NCBI RefSeq assembly: GCF_020297055.1 | Contig: NZ_JAIXCQ010000004.1 | Coordinates: forward strand, 124,001 to 188,000 | From: Isoptericola luteus | GTDB taxonomy: Bacteria; Actinomycetota; Actinomycetes; Actinomycetales; Cellulomonadaceae | Direction: 5' to 3' | DNA: 64,000 nt | Shown here: positions 6,727-14,490 of the stretch, piece after piece | Layout of the letters: each line of letters opens with the position of its first letter | Numbering within the stretch: the first letter of the stretch is position 1 | The notes under the pieces: generated by a model | What the model saw: only the letters and a program-made list of their open reading frames with translations | The model's database searches: none | Told to the model about the DNA's origin: nothing | Position numbers and translations under genes: made by a program

Positions 6727-9531
6727 TCAGCGCCGGCCGTTCTCCGGGTCGGTGTCCGCGCCGTCGTGGTAGTCGTCCGCCACCGGCGGGGCGTGCCCGT
6801 CGGTGCCGTCGGAGTACCGGTCGTCCGGGGCGGCCGTGGCCTCGGCGCCGTCCGCCTCCTGGTCGTACGCCTGCGACGTCTCGCCACGGATCAGAGCGAG
6901 CGCGGACGCCAGGTCGTCCGGGCCCACGAGCACCTCGCGCGCCTTCGAGCCCTCGGACGGTCCCACGATCTCGCGCGACTCCAGCAGGTCCATGAGCCGG
7001 CCCGCCTTCGCGAAGCCGACCCGCAGCTTGCGCTGCAGCATGGAGGTGGACCCGAACTGCGTGGTCACGACGAGCTCGGCGGCCTGCAGCAGCAGGTCGA
7101 GGTCGTCGCCGATGTCCTCGTCCACCTGCTTCTTGGCGGCGGCGGGCGCGGTGACGTCCTCGCGGTACACCGGCTTGAGCTGCTGCTTGACGTGCTCGAC
7201 GACGGAGTGCACCTCGGACTCGGTCACCCAGGCGCCCTGCACGCGCATGGGCTTCGCGGCGCCCATCGGCAGGAAGAGCGCGTCGCCCTGCCCGATGAGC
7301 TTCTCCGCACCGGGCTGGTCGAGCACGACCCGCGAGTCCGCGAGCGACGACGTCGCGAACGCGAGCCGCGACGGGACGTTGGCCTTGATGAGACCGGTGA
7401 CGACGTCGACGGACGGGCGCTGCGTGGCGAGCACGAGGTGGATGCCGGCGGCGCGCGCGAGCTGCGTGATGCGCTGGATCGAGGCCTCGACGTCACGCGG
7501 GGCGACCATCATGAGGTCGGCGAGCTCGTCGACCACGACCAGCAGGTACGGGTAGGGCGCGATCTTGCGCTCGGACCCGGGCAGCGGCGTGACCTTGCCC
7601 GAGCGGACGGCCGCGTTGAAGTCGTCGATGTGCTTGTACCCGAAGGCCGCGAGGTCGTCGTAGCGCGCGTCCATCTCGCGCACGACCCAGTCGAGCGCCT
7701 CCGCGGCCTTCTTCGGGCTCGTGATGATCGGCGTGATGAGGTGCGGGATGCCCTCGTAGATGGTGAGCTCGACGCGCTTCGGGTCCACCAGGACGAGCCG
7801 CACCTGCTCCGGCGTCGCCCGCATGAGGATCGAGGTGATCAGCGAGTTGATGAAGCTCGACTTGCCCGCGCCCGTGGCACCGGCGACGAGGATGTGCGGC
7901 ATCTTCGCGAGGTTGGCGACGACGTAGCCGCCCTCCACGTCCTTGCCGACGCCCATGACCATCGGGTGCTCGGTGCGGCGGGCGGCCGACGAGCGCAGGA
8001 CGTCGCCGAGCACCACGGTCTCGCGGTCCGAGTTGGGGATCTCGATGCCGATCGCGGACTTGCCGGGGATCGGCGACAGGATCCGGACGTCCGCGCTCGC
8101 GACCGCGTACGCGATGTTGTTGGACAGCGAGGTGATGCGCTCGACCTTCGTCTTCGCCCCCACCTCGACCTCGTAGCGGGTGACCGTGGGACCGCGGGTG
8201 AAGCCCGTGACCTGGGCGTCCACCCCGAAGTCCTCGAAGACCTTGGTCAGGGACTCCACGACCCGGTCGTTGGCCGCCGAGCGCGTCTTGTGGGGCGCGC
8301 CCTTGCCGAGCGACTCCTCGTTCGGCAGCAGGTAGACCGTGTCGCCGTCGAGCATGGGCTGCTCGGCCCGTCCCATGGGCGGCAGGTCGCCGGCGGGGGC
8401 CGGCCTGGCCTTGGCCTCGTCGGGCGGCGGGGGCACCGCGCCGGCCGCGACCACCTGGGTGGGTGCCGACCGGTCGGCCTTGGCCGCGGCACCCTTGCGG
8501 GCGGCGGCGGCCTCCTTCTCCAGGACGGCGGCCTTCTCGAAGGCCTCGTCCCCCGCGTACTCGTCGAGGCCTGCCGCCTCGGCGGCCTCGGCTGCCCGCT
8601 GGGCCTTGGTCTTGCGTACGCGCTTGGTGCGCGGCGCGGGCTCGCTGCCGTCGTGGCGCGAGACCCCCTCGGCGAGCGGGAGCCCGTCCTCGTCCACCTC
8701 GGCGGCCTCCCCGTGGTTGCCGGTGAGCCGGTCGTAGAGGCCCTGCAGCCGCTCCGGGATGCGGTGGACGGGGGTCGCCGTGACGACGAGCAGCCCGAAG
8801 AACCCGAGCAGCAGGAACAGCGGCACGGCGACCCACTCGGTGACGCCGGTGGTCACGGGTGTCGCGGTGAGGTAGCCGATGATGCCGCCGGCGTCCTGGA
8901 TACCGGCGAAGCCGTCGCTGGGCGAGGGGTTGTCCTCGGAGATCGCGACCAGGGCGCACACGGCGACCACCAGGAACGTCAGCCCGATGGCCACGCGGGA
9001 GTTCGCCTGGGCGCGCTCGGGGTGACGCATGACGCGCACGCCGAGCCAGATCAGCAGCACGGGCACGGCGACCCCCGCCAGCCCGACCGTCCCGGCGACG
9101 ACGGCGTGCACGGCCGTGCCGAAGGCTCCGGGCAGGCCCCACCACTCACGCGCGGCCACGACCATCGCGAGCGCGATGAGGAAGAAGGCGACGCCGTCTC
9201 GACGGTGCTCGGGTTCCAGGTCTCTTGCTCCCTTGGTGATGCTGCGGATCACGGCGCCCAGTCCGTGGGCGACGCCGAGGTAGACGCCGCGGACGGCGCG
9301 CACCGGCCAGGACGGTTCCTGCCTCGCCGGTCGACGCGCGGGCGCCCCGCGGCGGTTCCGACCCTGCGTCCGCGCCGACGACGCGCCCTTGGTGCGCGAC
9401 GACGTGGCGCGGGAGGTCGAGCTGCGCGCGGGCGCACGTCTGGTCGGGGCGGCCACGGACGCACTGCGTCCCGTCCGTGCCGCTCCACGCGGGGTCCCGG
9501 TGATCTTCCGGGCTGGTGTCCGGGTGGCCAT
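6727..9531 (-). CDS. ftsK: DNA translocase FtsK
   Basis: Membrane-anchored hexameric DNA pump (934 residues) that segregates the terminus region at the division septum and activates XerCD. Order seen: a basic Ala/Arg/Ser N-terminal tail, four membrane segments (for example VAFFLIALAMVVAA and VAVPLFLLLGFFGLLVVTA), an Ala/Glu/Lys-rich linker shorter than that of E. coli, the RecA-type motor with Walker A GATGAGKSS and Walker B LLVVVDELADLMM, and a C-terminal gamma winged helix (SMLQRKLRVGFAKAGRLMDL) that reads KOPS-type DNA motifs. The start is set at ATG 9531 (MATRTPARK); a longer frame to 9636 lacks family resemblance. It converges on the CapA gene with an 11-base gap. Confidence 0.95.
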   Translation of the reverse strand: MATRTPARKITGTPRGAARTGRSASVAAPTRRAPARSSTSRATSSRTKGASSARTQGRNRRGAPARRPARQEPSWPVRAVRGVYLGVAHGLGAVIRSITKGARDLEPEHRRDGVAFFLIALAMVVAAREWWGLPGAFGTAVHAVVAGTVGLAGVAVPVLLIWLGVRVMRHPERAQANSRVAIGLTFLVVAVCALVAISEDNPSPSDGFAGIQDAGGIIGYLTATPVTTGVTEWVAVPLFLLLGFFGLLVVTATPVHRIPERLQGLYDRLTGNHGEAAEVDEDGLPLAEGVSRHDGSEPAPRTKRVRKTKAQRAAEAAEAAGLDEYAGDEAFEKAAVLEKEAAAARKGAAAKADRSAPTQVVAAGAVPPPPDEAKARPAPAGDLPPMGRAEQPMLDGDTVYLLPNEESLGKGAPHKTRSAANDRVVESLTKVFEDFGVDAQVTGFTRGPTVTRYEVEVGAKTKVERITSLSNNIAYAVASADVRILSPIPGKSAIGIEIPNSDRETVVLGDVLRSSAARRTEHPMVMGVGKDVEGGYVVANLAKMPHILVAGATGAGKSSFINSLITSILMRATPEQVRLVLVDPKRVELTIYEGIPHLITPIITSPKKAAEALDWVVREMDARYDDLAAFGYKHIDDFNAAVRSGKVTPLPGSERKIAPYPYLLVVVDELADLMMVAPRDVEASIQRITQLARAAGIHLVLATQRPSVDVVTGLIKANVPSRLAFATSSLADSRVVLDQPGAEKLIGQGDALFLPMGAAKPMRVQGAWVTESEVHSVVEHVKQQLKPVYREDVTAPAAAKKQVDEDIGDDLDLLLQAAELVVTTQFGSTSMLQRKLRVGFAKAGRLMDLLESREIVGPSEGSKAREVLVGPDDLASALALIRGETSQAYDQEADGAEATAAPDDRYSDGTDGHAPPVADDYHDGADTDPENGRR

Positions 9532-9595
9532 GATGATCTCACGGTACCCGGACCCCGGTCCATGACGCCGCAGGTCGCGGGCGCGTGTTGACCGC

Positions 9596-10009
9596 TCAGC
9601 CACCAGCGAGCAGCCCCACGGCCAGGGTGACGACACCCGCGGCCAGCACCACTGCCCCGGCGGGGAGCAGCACGACGGCGCGGTTCGGGGACGTGCGCCC
9701 GGCCCCCACGGCGGAGAGGAAGAACCCGGCGGGCAGGAGGATCGCGCCGACGAGGACGCCGGTGGCGGCGAGCCAGCGGAACAGGCCCGACAGCTGGGTG
9801 GCCTCGGTGAGGAGGAGGCAGACCAGCCCCAGGATGACGAGCACTCCCGCGTGGGCGTGACCGGCGCGGAAGAACGACGTCTGGAAGGCCGTGGCGGGCG
9901 CGCTGCCGGTGACCACCTTCACCAGGAACCACCCGCCGGACTCGATGCCCACGATGGTCAGGAGGACGATGCCCGCGGTCACGCGGGCGGCATCGGTGAG
10001 CTCGAGCAT
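9596..10009 (-). CDS. Small integral membrane protein, unknown function
   Basis: 137 residues with four predicted membrane segments: VTAGIVLLTIVGIESGGWFL, AGVLVILGLVCLLL, WLAATGVLVGAILLPAGFFL and LLPAGAVVLAAGVVTLAVGL. The start is ATG 10009, which has GGAGG eight bases upstream; an extension to 10048 has no ribosome site. The motif GHAHAGVLVILGLV, with two histidines at the edge of a membrane segment, could bind metal or haem, but I recognise no characterised family. It is transcribed divergently from a TetR regulator, and a dyad-rich 45-base region lies between them, so it is the probable target of that regulator. It ends 64 bases upstream of the ftsK start on the same strand. Confidence 0.75.
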   Translation of the reverse strand: MLELTDAARVTAGIVLLTIVGIESGGWFLVKVVTGSAPATAFQTSFFRAGHAHAGVLVILGLVCLLLTEATQLSGLFRWLAATGVLVGAILLPAGFFLSAVGAGRTSPNRAVVLLPAGAVVLAAGVVTLAVGLLAGG

Positions 10010-10051
10010 GACAGCCTCCGCACGGGTCGGCCCGACGACGGGCACCATGAT

Positions 10052-10103
10052 GGAACACTGTTATAGAACACCGTTCGCATTGTTCCGTCAAGACGAATAG
10101 GCT
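10052..10103. promoter_or_regulatory. Divergent promoter/operator for the membrane protein and tetR
   Basis: Inverted repeat GGAACA (10052-10057) / TGTTCC (10081-10086). Inside it lie tandem copies GAACACTGTT and GAACACCGTT, the second with arms GAAC/GTTC. On the minus strand TATAAC (10065-10060) lies inside the dyad with TTGACG (10091-10086) upstream; the 20-base spacing between them is long. On the plus strand TAGGCT (10098-10103) ends seven bases before the tetR ATG. A repressor bound here would cover the minus-strand promoter. Confidence 0.6.
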
Positions 10104-10110
10104 CCCCGGC

Positions 10111-10728
10111 ATGGCACGACCGCGGACCCACGACGACGCCCTGCGCACCCGCCTGCTCGAGGTGACCTCCGAGGCGGTCACCGCGGGCGGGGAGCAGACC
10201 ACGACCGTGCGCTCGGTGGCCGCGGCCGCCGGCACCAGCGCCTCGGCGGTGTACGCGCTCTTCGGCTCGCGCGACGCCCTGCTGGCCGAGGTCGGCGCCG
10301 AGGGCTTCCGGCGGTTCGCCGCGCACCTCGCCGCGGCACCCCGCACCCCGGACCCGCTCGCGGACCTGCGTGCCCTCGGCGCCGCCTACCGCGCGTTCGC
10401 CCTGGAGGACCCGCACTTCTACCGCGTCATGTTCCACCGGGCGGTCGCCCCGGACACGGGTGCGCCGCCCGTCGTCGAGCAGCCCACGTTCGAGGTGCTC
10501 CGCGCCGCCGTCGCGCGCGTGCTGGCCGGCGACGACGGCGAGGCCGAGGCCGACAGGACCACCAGGACTGACGACCGCTCCGAGCACGTCGCCGTGGGCC
10601 TGTGGGGCCTCGTGCACGGGCTCGTGTCGCTGGAGCTGGGCGGGATGCTGCCTGGCGACGAGGCGGAGCGGGCCGCCCGCTACGCCGCCGCCACGGGCGC
10701 CGTCGGCCCCGGTCTGCTCGGCGTCTGA
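10111..10728 (+). CDS. TetR-family transcriptional regulator
   Basis: 205 residues. The N-terminal three-helix DNA-binding domain is typical: LRTRLLEVTSEAVTAGG, then TTVRSVAAAAGTSASAVYAL with FGSRDALLAEV, where the recognition helix ends in the usual VY-LFGS-D-L pattern. The rest (DPLADLRALGAAYRAFALED, RVMFHRAV, GLWGLVHGLVSLELGGM) matches the WHG-type C-terminal ligand domain. No ligand can be read from sequence. It starts leaderless, seven bases after TAGGCT, and faces the small membrane protein across a clear operator, so it probably represses that gene and itself. It converges on the DUF4328 gene, with a G+C repeat hairpin between them. Confidence 0.9.
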   Translation: MARPRTHDDALRTRLLEVTSEAVTAGGEQTTTVRSVAAAAGTSASAVYALFGSRDALLAEVGAEGFRRFAAHLAAAPRTPDPLADLRALGAAYRAFALEDPHFYRVMFHRAVAPDTGAPPVVEQPTFEVLRAAVARVLAGDDGEAEADRTTRTDDRSEHVAVGLWGLVHGLVSLELGGMLPGDEAERAARYAAATGAVGPGLLGV

Positions 10729-10877
10729 GGCCGCGCCCGGGTCAGAGGCGTCGCCAGGCGGGGTGCCCGGCCGGCCCGCGGTCGCCTCGCGCACGATGCG
10801 GACCACAGGACGAGCCCGCCGAGCGAGACCGGCTCCCCCAGCGCCTCCAGGCTGCGGGTGCCCCACCCCTGGCCTGG

Positions 10878-10917
10878 CCTGGCCCGGCCGGGCCGGGCCG
10901 GGCCGGGCCGGGCCAGG
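10878..10917. terminator. Pentamer-repeat G+C hairpin between convergent tetR and the DUF4328 gene
   Basis: Three CCTGG-type units followed by five CCGGG units and CCAGG run from about 10868 to 10917, right up to the stop codon of the minus-strand gene at 10919. CCTGGCCCGGCC (10878-10889) pairs exactly with GGCCGGGCCAGG (10906-10917). The region from 10729 to 10877 shows no gene. Confidence 0.6.
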
Positions 10918-10918
10918 A

Positions 10919-11638
10919 CTACGCGGCTGCCCGTGCAGACAGCACGGCGAGCAGCTCGCGCTGGGACCGCGTGACCGCGCGGACGATGACGATCCAGAGC
11001 CACGCGGCGAGACCCGTGAGCAGCGTCAGGGCGGTCTCGTGGCCGAGCATCACCGCCTGCTCGTGGCGCGGCAGGCCGGCCATCGCGAGCAGCGACCGGT
11101 TGCCGGCGACGGCCATCAGGACGACGCAGCACCACCACCAGCCGACGAGCTCGGCCTGCGCGCGGCTGCGGGCCCGGCCGCGCACCCGGTGGAGCAGGTC
11201 GCGGACGATCTGGAACGGGAACCAGAAGCTGATCCCGGGCAGCACCCACGCGAACCACGCCCACGGTCCGCCCCGGTCGGCGAGCCTGCCGAGCCCGCAC
11301 ACGCCCGCGAACCGCTGGCAGTGCTGGATCCAGATCCCGGTCACCACCCACGCGGCCACCTGCACCGCCGTGAGCGCCAGCGTGGCCACGCCGTACGCGG
11401 ACGTCGCGACCGACGCCGTCACGAGACCCTGACGGTCCGCGGGGACGAGTCCCGCACAGACCGCGAGGAGCACCTGCACGAGCGTCCACACGGCCGCCAG
11501 AACCACGACCGCGGCGGCGAGGCGCCCGGGCACCACCGGGGGCGACCGGCGCTCCGGCGGGCGCGGGGACGGCCGCGCGGACCGCGCGGACCGCGCGGGA
11601 ACGGACGACGACGGGGACGAGGACGGAGCGAACGACAC
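10919..11638 (-). CDS. DUF4328 domain membrane protein
   Basis: 239 residues: a Ser/Arg/Pro-rich cytosolic N-terminus (about 35 residues), then hydrophobic segments (LAAAVVVLAAVWTLVQVLLA, ALTAVQVAAWVVTGIWIQ, WCCVVLMAVAG, ALTLLTGLAAWLWIVIV). The motif WFAWVLPGISFWFPFQIVRD is the DUF4328 signature; the family has no known activity. GTG start 11638 follows GGGAGG. A TACGGT -10 candidate (11679-11674) would give a leader of about 30 bases. The RBS lies in one arm of an inverted repeat (11639-11701) that would form only in transcripts reading through from RNase J upstream. Topology is predicted by eye; function unknown. Confidence 0.75.
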   Translation of the reverse strand: MSFAPSSSPSSSVPARSARSARPSPRPPERRSPPVVPGRLAAAVVVLAAVWTLVQVLLAVCAGLVPADRQGLVTASVATSAYGVATLALTAVQVAAWVVTGIWIQHCQRFAGVCGLGRLADRGGPWAWFAWVLPGISFWFPFQIVRDLLHRVRGRARSRAQAELVGWWWCCVVLMAVAGNRSLLAMAGLPRHEQAVMLGHETALTLLTGLAAWLWIVIVRAVTRSQRELLAVLSARAAA

Positions 11639-11701
11639 GAGGGGCCTCCCAGCGGTGGTGGACGGTGATCGACACCGTAGCCACGCGCGGCGAGGCCCCT
11701 C
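11639..11701 (-). promoter_or_regulatory. Inverted repeat covering the DUF4328 ribosome binding site
   Basis: GAGGGGCCTC (11639-11648) and GAGGCCCCTC (11692-11701) are exact reverse complements. On the minus strand the promoter-distal arm contains the GGGAGG ribosome site and abuts the GTG start. The candidate -10 (11679-11674) lies inside the loop, so only read-through mRNA would fold it. Confidence 0.4.
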
Positions 11702-11706
11702 AGGAG

Positions 11707-11715
11707 TTGTCCACA
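11707..11715 (+). promoter_or_regulatory. Perfect actinobacterial DnaA box
   Basis: TTGTCCACA, the preferred DnaA box in high-G+C actinobacteria, lies 12 bases downstream of the RNase J stop. It is solitary, so it is not an origin; a titration or regulatory role is speculation and chance occurrence is possible. Confidence 0.3.
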
Positions 11716-11726
11716 GGCCTTTCGGC

Positions 11727-13412
11727 TCAGGCCTCCACGACGACGGGGACGATCATCGGCCGACGGCGCAGGCGACGGTTCACCCACTGGCCGATCACGC
11801 GCCGCATGATCTGCTGGAGCTGGTAGGTGTCCGTCGCCCCGCCGGCGATGGCCTCCTCGAGGGCGGCGACGACGTCCGGCTGGATCTCCTCGAACACGGC
11901 GGCGTCCTCCGCCATGCCGCGTGCGAGGATCTGCGGACCGGCGAGCACCTTCCCCGTCGCGGTGTCCACCACGGCGAAGACGGAGACGAAGCCCTCCTCG
12001 GCCAGCGTGCGGCGGTCCTTGAGCTCGTTCTCCGTGACGGCCCCGACCGACGACCCGTCGACGAAGACGTAGCCGCAGGGGACGGCACCCACGACGGACG
12101 CCTTGCCGTCCACGAGGTCGATGACCACGCCGTCCTCGGCCAGCACGACCCGGTCGGCGGGCACGCCGGTGCGCACGGCGAGCGCCGCGTTGGCCACGAG
12201 GTGACGCACCTCGCCGTGCACGGGCATGACGTTCTTGGGCTTGAGCACGTTGTAGCAGTACAGGAGCTCGCCGGCGCTGGCGTGCCCGGACACGTGCACC
12301 TTGGCGTTGCCCGAGTGCACGACACGCGCGCCGAGGCGCGTGAGCCCGTTGATGACGCGGAACACCGAGTTCTCGTTGCCCGGGATGAGCGACGACGCGA
12401 GGATCACGGTGTCACCGTGCCCGACGGCGACCCGGTGGTCGCCGTTGGCCATGCGGCTCAGCGCCGCCATCGGCTCGCCCTGAGAACCGGTGGACATGTA
12501 GACGACGCGGTCGTCGGGCAGGCTGCCCGCGGCCTTGAGCTCGATGAGCACGCCCGGCGGGACGTCGAGGTAGCCGAGCTCGGCGGCGATGCCCATGTTG
12601 CGCACCATCGAGCGGCCCACCAGCGCCACCTTGCGGCCGTGCGCGTGGGCGGCGTTGAGCACCTGCTGCACGCGGTGCACGTGCGAGGAGAACGACGCGA
12701 CGATGATCCGCTTCTCCGCCTGGGCGAAGACGGTGTCCAGGACGGGGCCGATCTCGACCTCGTTGGTGACGAACCCGGGGACCTCCGCGTTCGTGGAGTC
12801 GACCATGAACAGGTCGACGCCCTTCTCCCCCAGCCGCGCGAAGGCGCGCAGGTCGGTGACGCGGCCGTCGAGCGGCAGCTGGTCCATCTTGAAGTCACCC
12901 GTGTGCAGGACGGTGCCGGCCCCCGTGGTGACGGCCACGGCCAGCGCGTCCGGGATCGAGTGGTTCACCGCGACGAACTCGCAGTCGAAGACGCCGAACC
13001 TCTGGGTCTGGCCCTCGGCCACGACGCGGAGCACCGGCTTGATGCGGTGCTCCTTGAGCTTGGCCTCGACGAACGCGAGCGTCAGGCGCGAGCCGACCAG
13101 CGGGATGTCCCGGCGCAGCCGCAGCAGGTACGGCACGGCGCCGATGTGGTCCTCGTGACCGTGGGTCAGCACGATCGCCTCGACGTCGTCGAGGCGGTCG
13201 GCGATGTACTCGAAGTCCGGCAGGATCAGGTCCACGCCGGGCTGGTGGTCCTCGGGGAAGAGGACGCCGCAGTCGATGATGAGCAGACGGCCCTCGTACT
13301 CGAGGACGGCCATGTTGCGGCCGACCTCGCCGAGGCCGCCGAGGGCGACGATGCGCAGCCCCTTCGACGGCAGGGCGGGGGGCAGGGGAAGTTCGGGGTG
13401 AGGGTGGCTCAC
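11727..13412 (-). CDS. rnj: Ribonuclease J
   Basis: Metallo-beta-lactamase/beta-CASP nuclease of 561 residues with 5'-3' exonuclease and endonuclease activity in mRNA decay and rRNA maturation. Zinc motif HGHEDH at His84-His89 (LTHGHEDHIGAVPYL), later metal ligands in VLHTGDFKMD and the beta-CASP HVSGHAS motif near the C-terminal third, then the RNase J C-terminal domain (PQILARGMAEDAAVFEE). The start is GTG 13412, giving MSHPHPELP with AGGAGG four bases upstream; the open frame continues far beyond without homology. dapA lies 23 bases upstream on the same strand, as in mycobacteria (Rv2752c-Rv2753c), so the two are probably one operon. Confidence 0.96.
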   Translation of the reverse strand: MSHPHPELPLPPALPSKGLRIVALGGLGEVGRNMAVLEYEGRLLIIDCGVLFPEDHQPGVDLILPDFEYIADRLDDVEAIVLTHGHEDHIGAVPYLLRLRRDIPLVGSRLTLAFVEAKLKEHRIKPVLRVVAEGQTQRFGVFDCEFVAVNHSIPDALAVAVTTGAGTVLHTGDFKMDQLPLDGRVTDLRAFARLGEKGVDLFMVDSTNAEVPGFVTNEVEIGPVLDTVFAQAEKRIIVASFSSHVHRVQQVLNAAHAHGRKVALVGRSMVRNMGIAAELGYLDVPPGVLIELKAAGSLPDDRVVYMSTGSQGEPMAALSRMANGDHRVAVGHGDTVILASSLIPGNENSVFRVINGLTRLGARVVHSGNAKVHVSGHASAGELLYCYNVLKPKNVMPVHGEVRHLVANAALAVRTGVPADRVVLAEDGVVIDLVDGKASVVGAVPCGYVFVDGSSVGAVTENELKDRRTLAEEGFVSVFAVVDTATGKVLAGPQILARGMAEDAAVFEEIQPDVVAALEEAIAGGATDTYQLQQIMRRVIGQWVNRRLRRRPMIVPVVVEA

Positions 13413-13435
13413 GGGGCCTCCTGGCCTGTGGTGTC

Positions 13436-14371
13436 TTACAGAAGTGTGGTGGCGTCCTCCAGGACGCCCGGAAGAATGTCGGCCGCGTCGAGCGCGGCGC
13501 GGACCTCGGCGACGTCGGCGTCCGTCGCCGCGACGTTCGGCAGGCGCAGCTCGCGGTTGTCGAGGACTCCGACCAGCTCGAGCGCCGCCTTGACCATGAC
13601 CGCCTGGGCGCCGCCGCCGTTCATCGCCTCGATGACGGGCAACGTCGTGCGGAAGACGTCGAGCGCGCCGGCGTGGTCGCCCGCGTCGAAGCGGCGGACC
13701 ACCTCGGCGAACCGGGCACCCACGAGGTGGGCGGACACCGAGACGATACCCGCAGCGCCGTGCGACAGGAACGGCAGCAGCAGGCTGTCGTCGCCCGAGT
13801 ACCAGGCGAGACCCGTCGCCTGGCGCAGCCCCGCGGCGGCGGCGACGTCCCCGGTCGCGTCCTTGGTGGCCACGACCCGCGGGTGCGCGGCGATCCGCTC
13901 GTACGTCGCCGGGGAGATGCGCACGCCGGCACGGCCGGGGATGTCGTAGAGCATGACGGGCAGGTCCGTCGAGTCGGCCACCGTCGCGAAGTGCCGGTAC
14001 AGGCCCTCCGGTGTCGGCCGCGAGTAGTACGGGGAGACGACGAGCAGCCCGTGCGCGCCCGCCTCGGCCGCCTGCTCCGCCATCCGGACGGCGTGCGCGG
14101 TGTCGTTCGAGCATGCCCCGGCGACCACGAAGGCGCGGTCGCCGACGGCGTCGACGACGGCCGCCACGAGCTCCGCCTTCTCCGGCGCGTGGGTGACCGG
14201 CGACTCGCCCGTCGTCCCCGACAGCACGAGGCCGTCGTTGCCGTCGTCGACCAGGCGCTTCGCGAGGCGGGCCGCGGAGTCGAGGTCCACCTCCCCCGTC
14301 GTCCGCATGGGGGTGACCATGGCGGTCAGGACGGCGCCGAACGGGCGCGCGGGGGTCGGGGCGAGCGTCAT
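13436..14371 (-). CDS. dapA: 4-hydroxy-tetrahydrodipicolinate synthase
   Basis: 311-residue (beta/alpha)8 class I aldolase that condenses pyruvate with aspartate semialdehyde, the committed step to diaminopimelate (cell wall) and lysine. Schiff-base Lys170 in VVATKDATGD, proton-relay Tyr142 in LYDIPGR, and the GTTGE loop at residues 52-56 are all present. The next enzyme, dapB, is encoded 7 kb away at 21842-22621. The ATG at 14371 has no Shine-Dalgarno but has TACGGT ending six bases upstream (14383-14378 on the minus strand), so the dapA-rnj message is probably leaderless. Confidence 0.97.
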   Translation of the reverse strand: MTLAPTPARPFGAVLTAMVTPMRTTGEVDLDSAARLAKRLVDDGNDGLVLSGTTGESPVTHAPEKAELVAAVVDAVGDRAFVVAGACSNDTAHAVRMAEQAAEAGAHGLLVVSPYYSRPTPEGLYRHFATVADSTDLPVMLYDIPGRAGVRISPATYERIAAHPRVVATKDATGDVAAAAGLRQATGLAWYSGDDSLLLPFLSHGAAGIVSVSAHLVGARFAEVVRRFDAGDHAGALDVFRTTLPVIEAMNGGGAQAVMVKAALELVGVLDNRELRLPNVAATDADVAEVRAALDAADILPGVLEDATTLL

Positions 14372-14377
14372 GGGTCA

Positions 14378-14383
14378 ACCGTA
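14378..14383 (-). promoter_or_regulatory. Leaderless -10 element of dapA
   Basis: TACGGT on the minus strand, followed by six bases and the dapA ATG at 14371. No ribosome binding site lies in the gap. Confidence 0.5.
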
Positions 14384-14454
14384 CCGGCCACCGGCATCCA
14401 CGGGCGCTCCCCTCTCGGCTGGCGGTCTCACCCGCCGGGTCGCCCGCCACCGCG

Positions 14455-14490
14455 TGTCGAGCAGGCGGGTTGCTGTGCATACTCGGTGCC
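14455..14490 (+). promoter_or_regulatory. Candidate leaderless promoter of the aldehyde dehydrogenase gene
   Basis: TGTCGA (14455-14460), a 17-base spacer, CATACT (14478-14483), then seven bases to the ATG at 14491. No Shine-Dalgarno is present. Confidence 0.5.

Noticed and set aside
470-9591. Very long open frames opposite or out of phase with lhr, ftsK, rnj and others
   Set aside because: High third-position G+C leaves antisense frames open by default; these have Arg/Pro/Gly-rich translations without family motifs, while the opposite strand encodes clear conserved proteins.
10868-10917. Mobile-element end or integration site
   Set aside because: Simple CCGGG/CCTGG pentamer repeat forming a hairpin between convergent genes; no transposase, no target duplication.
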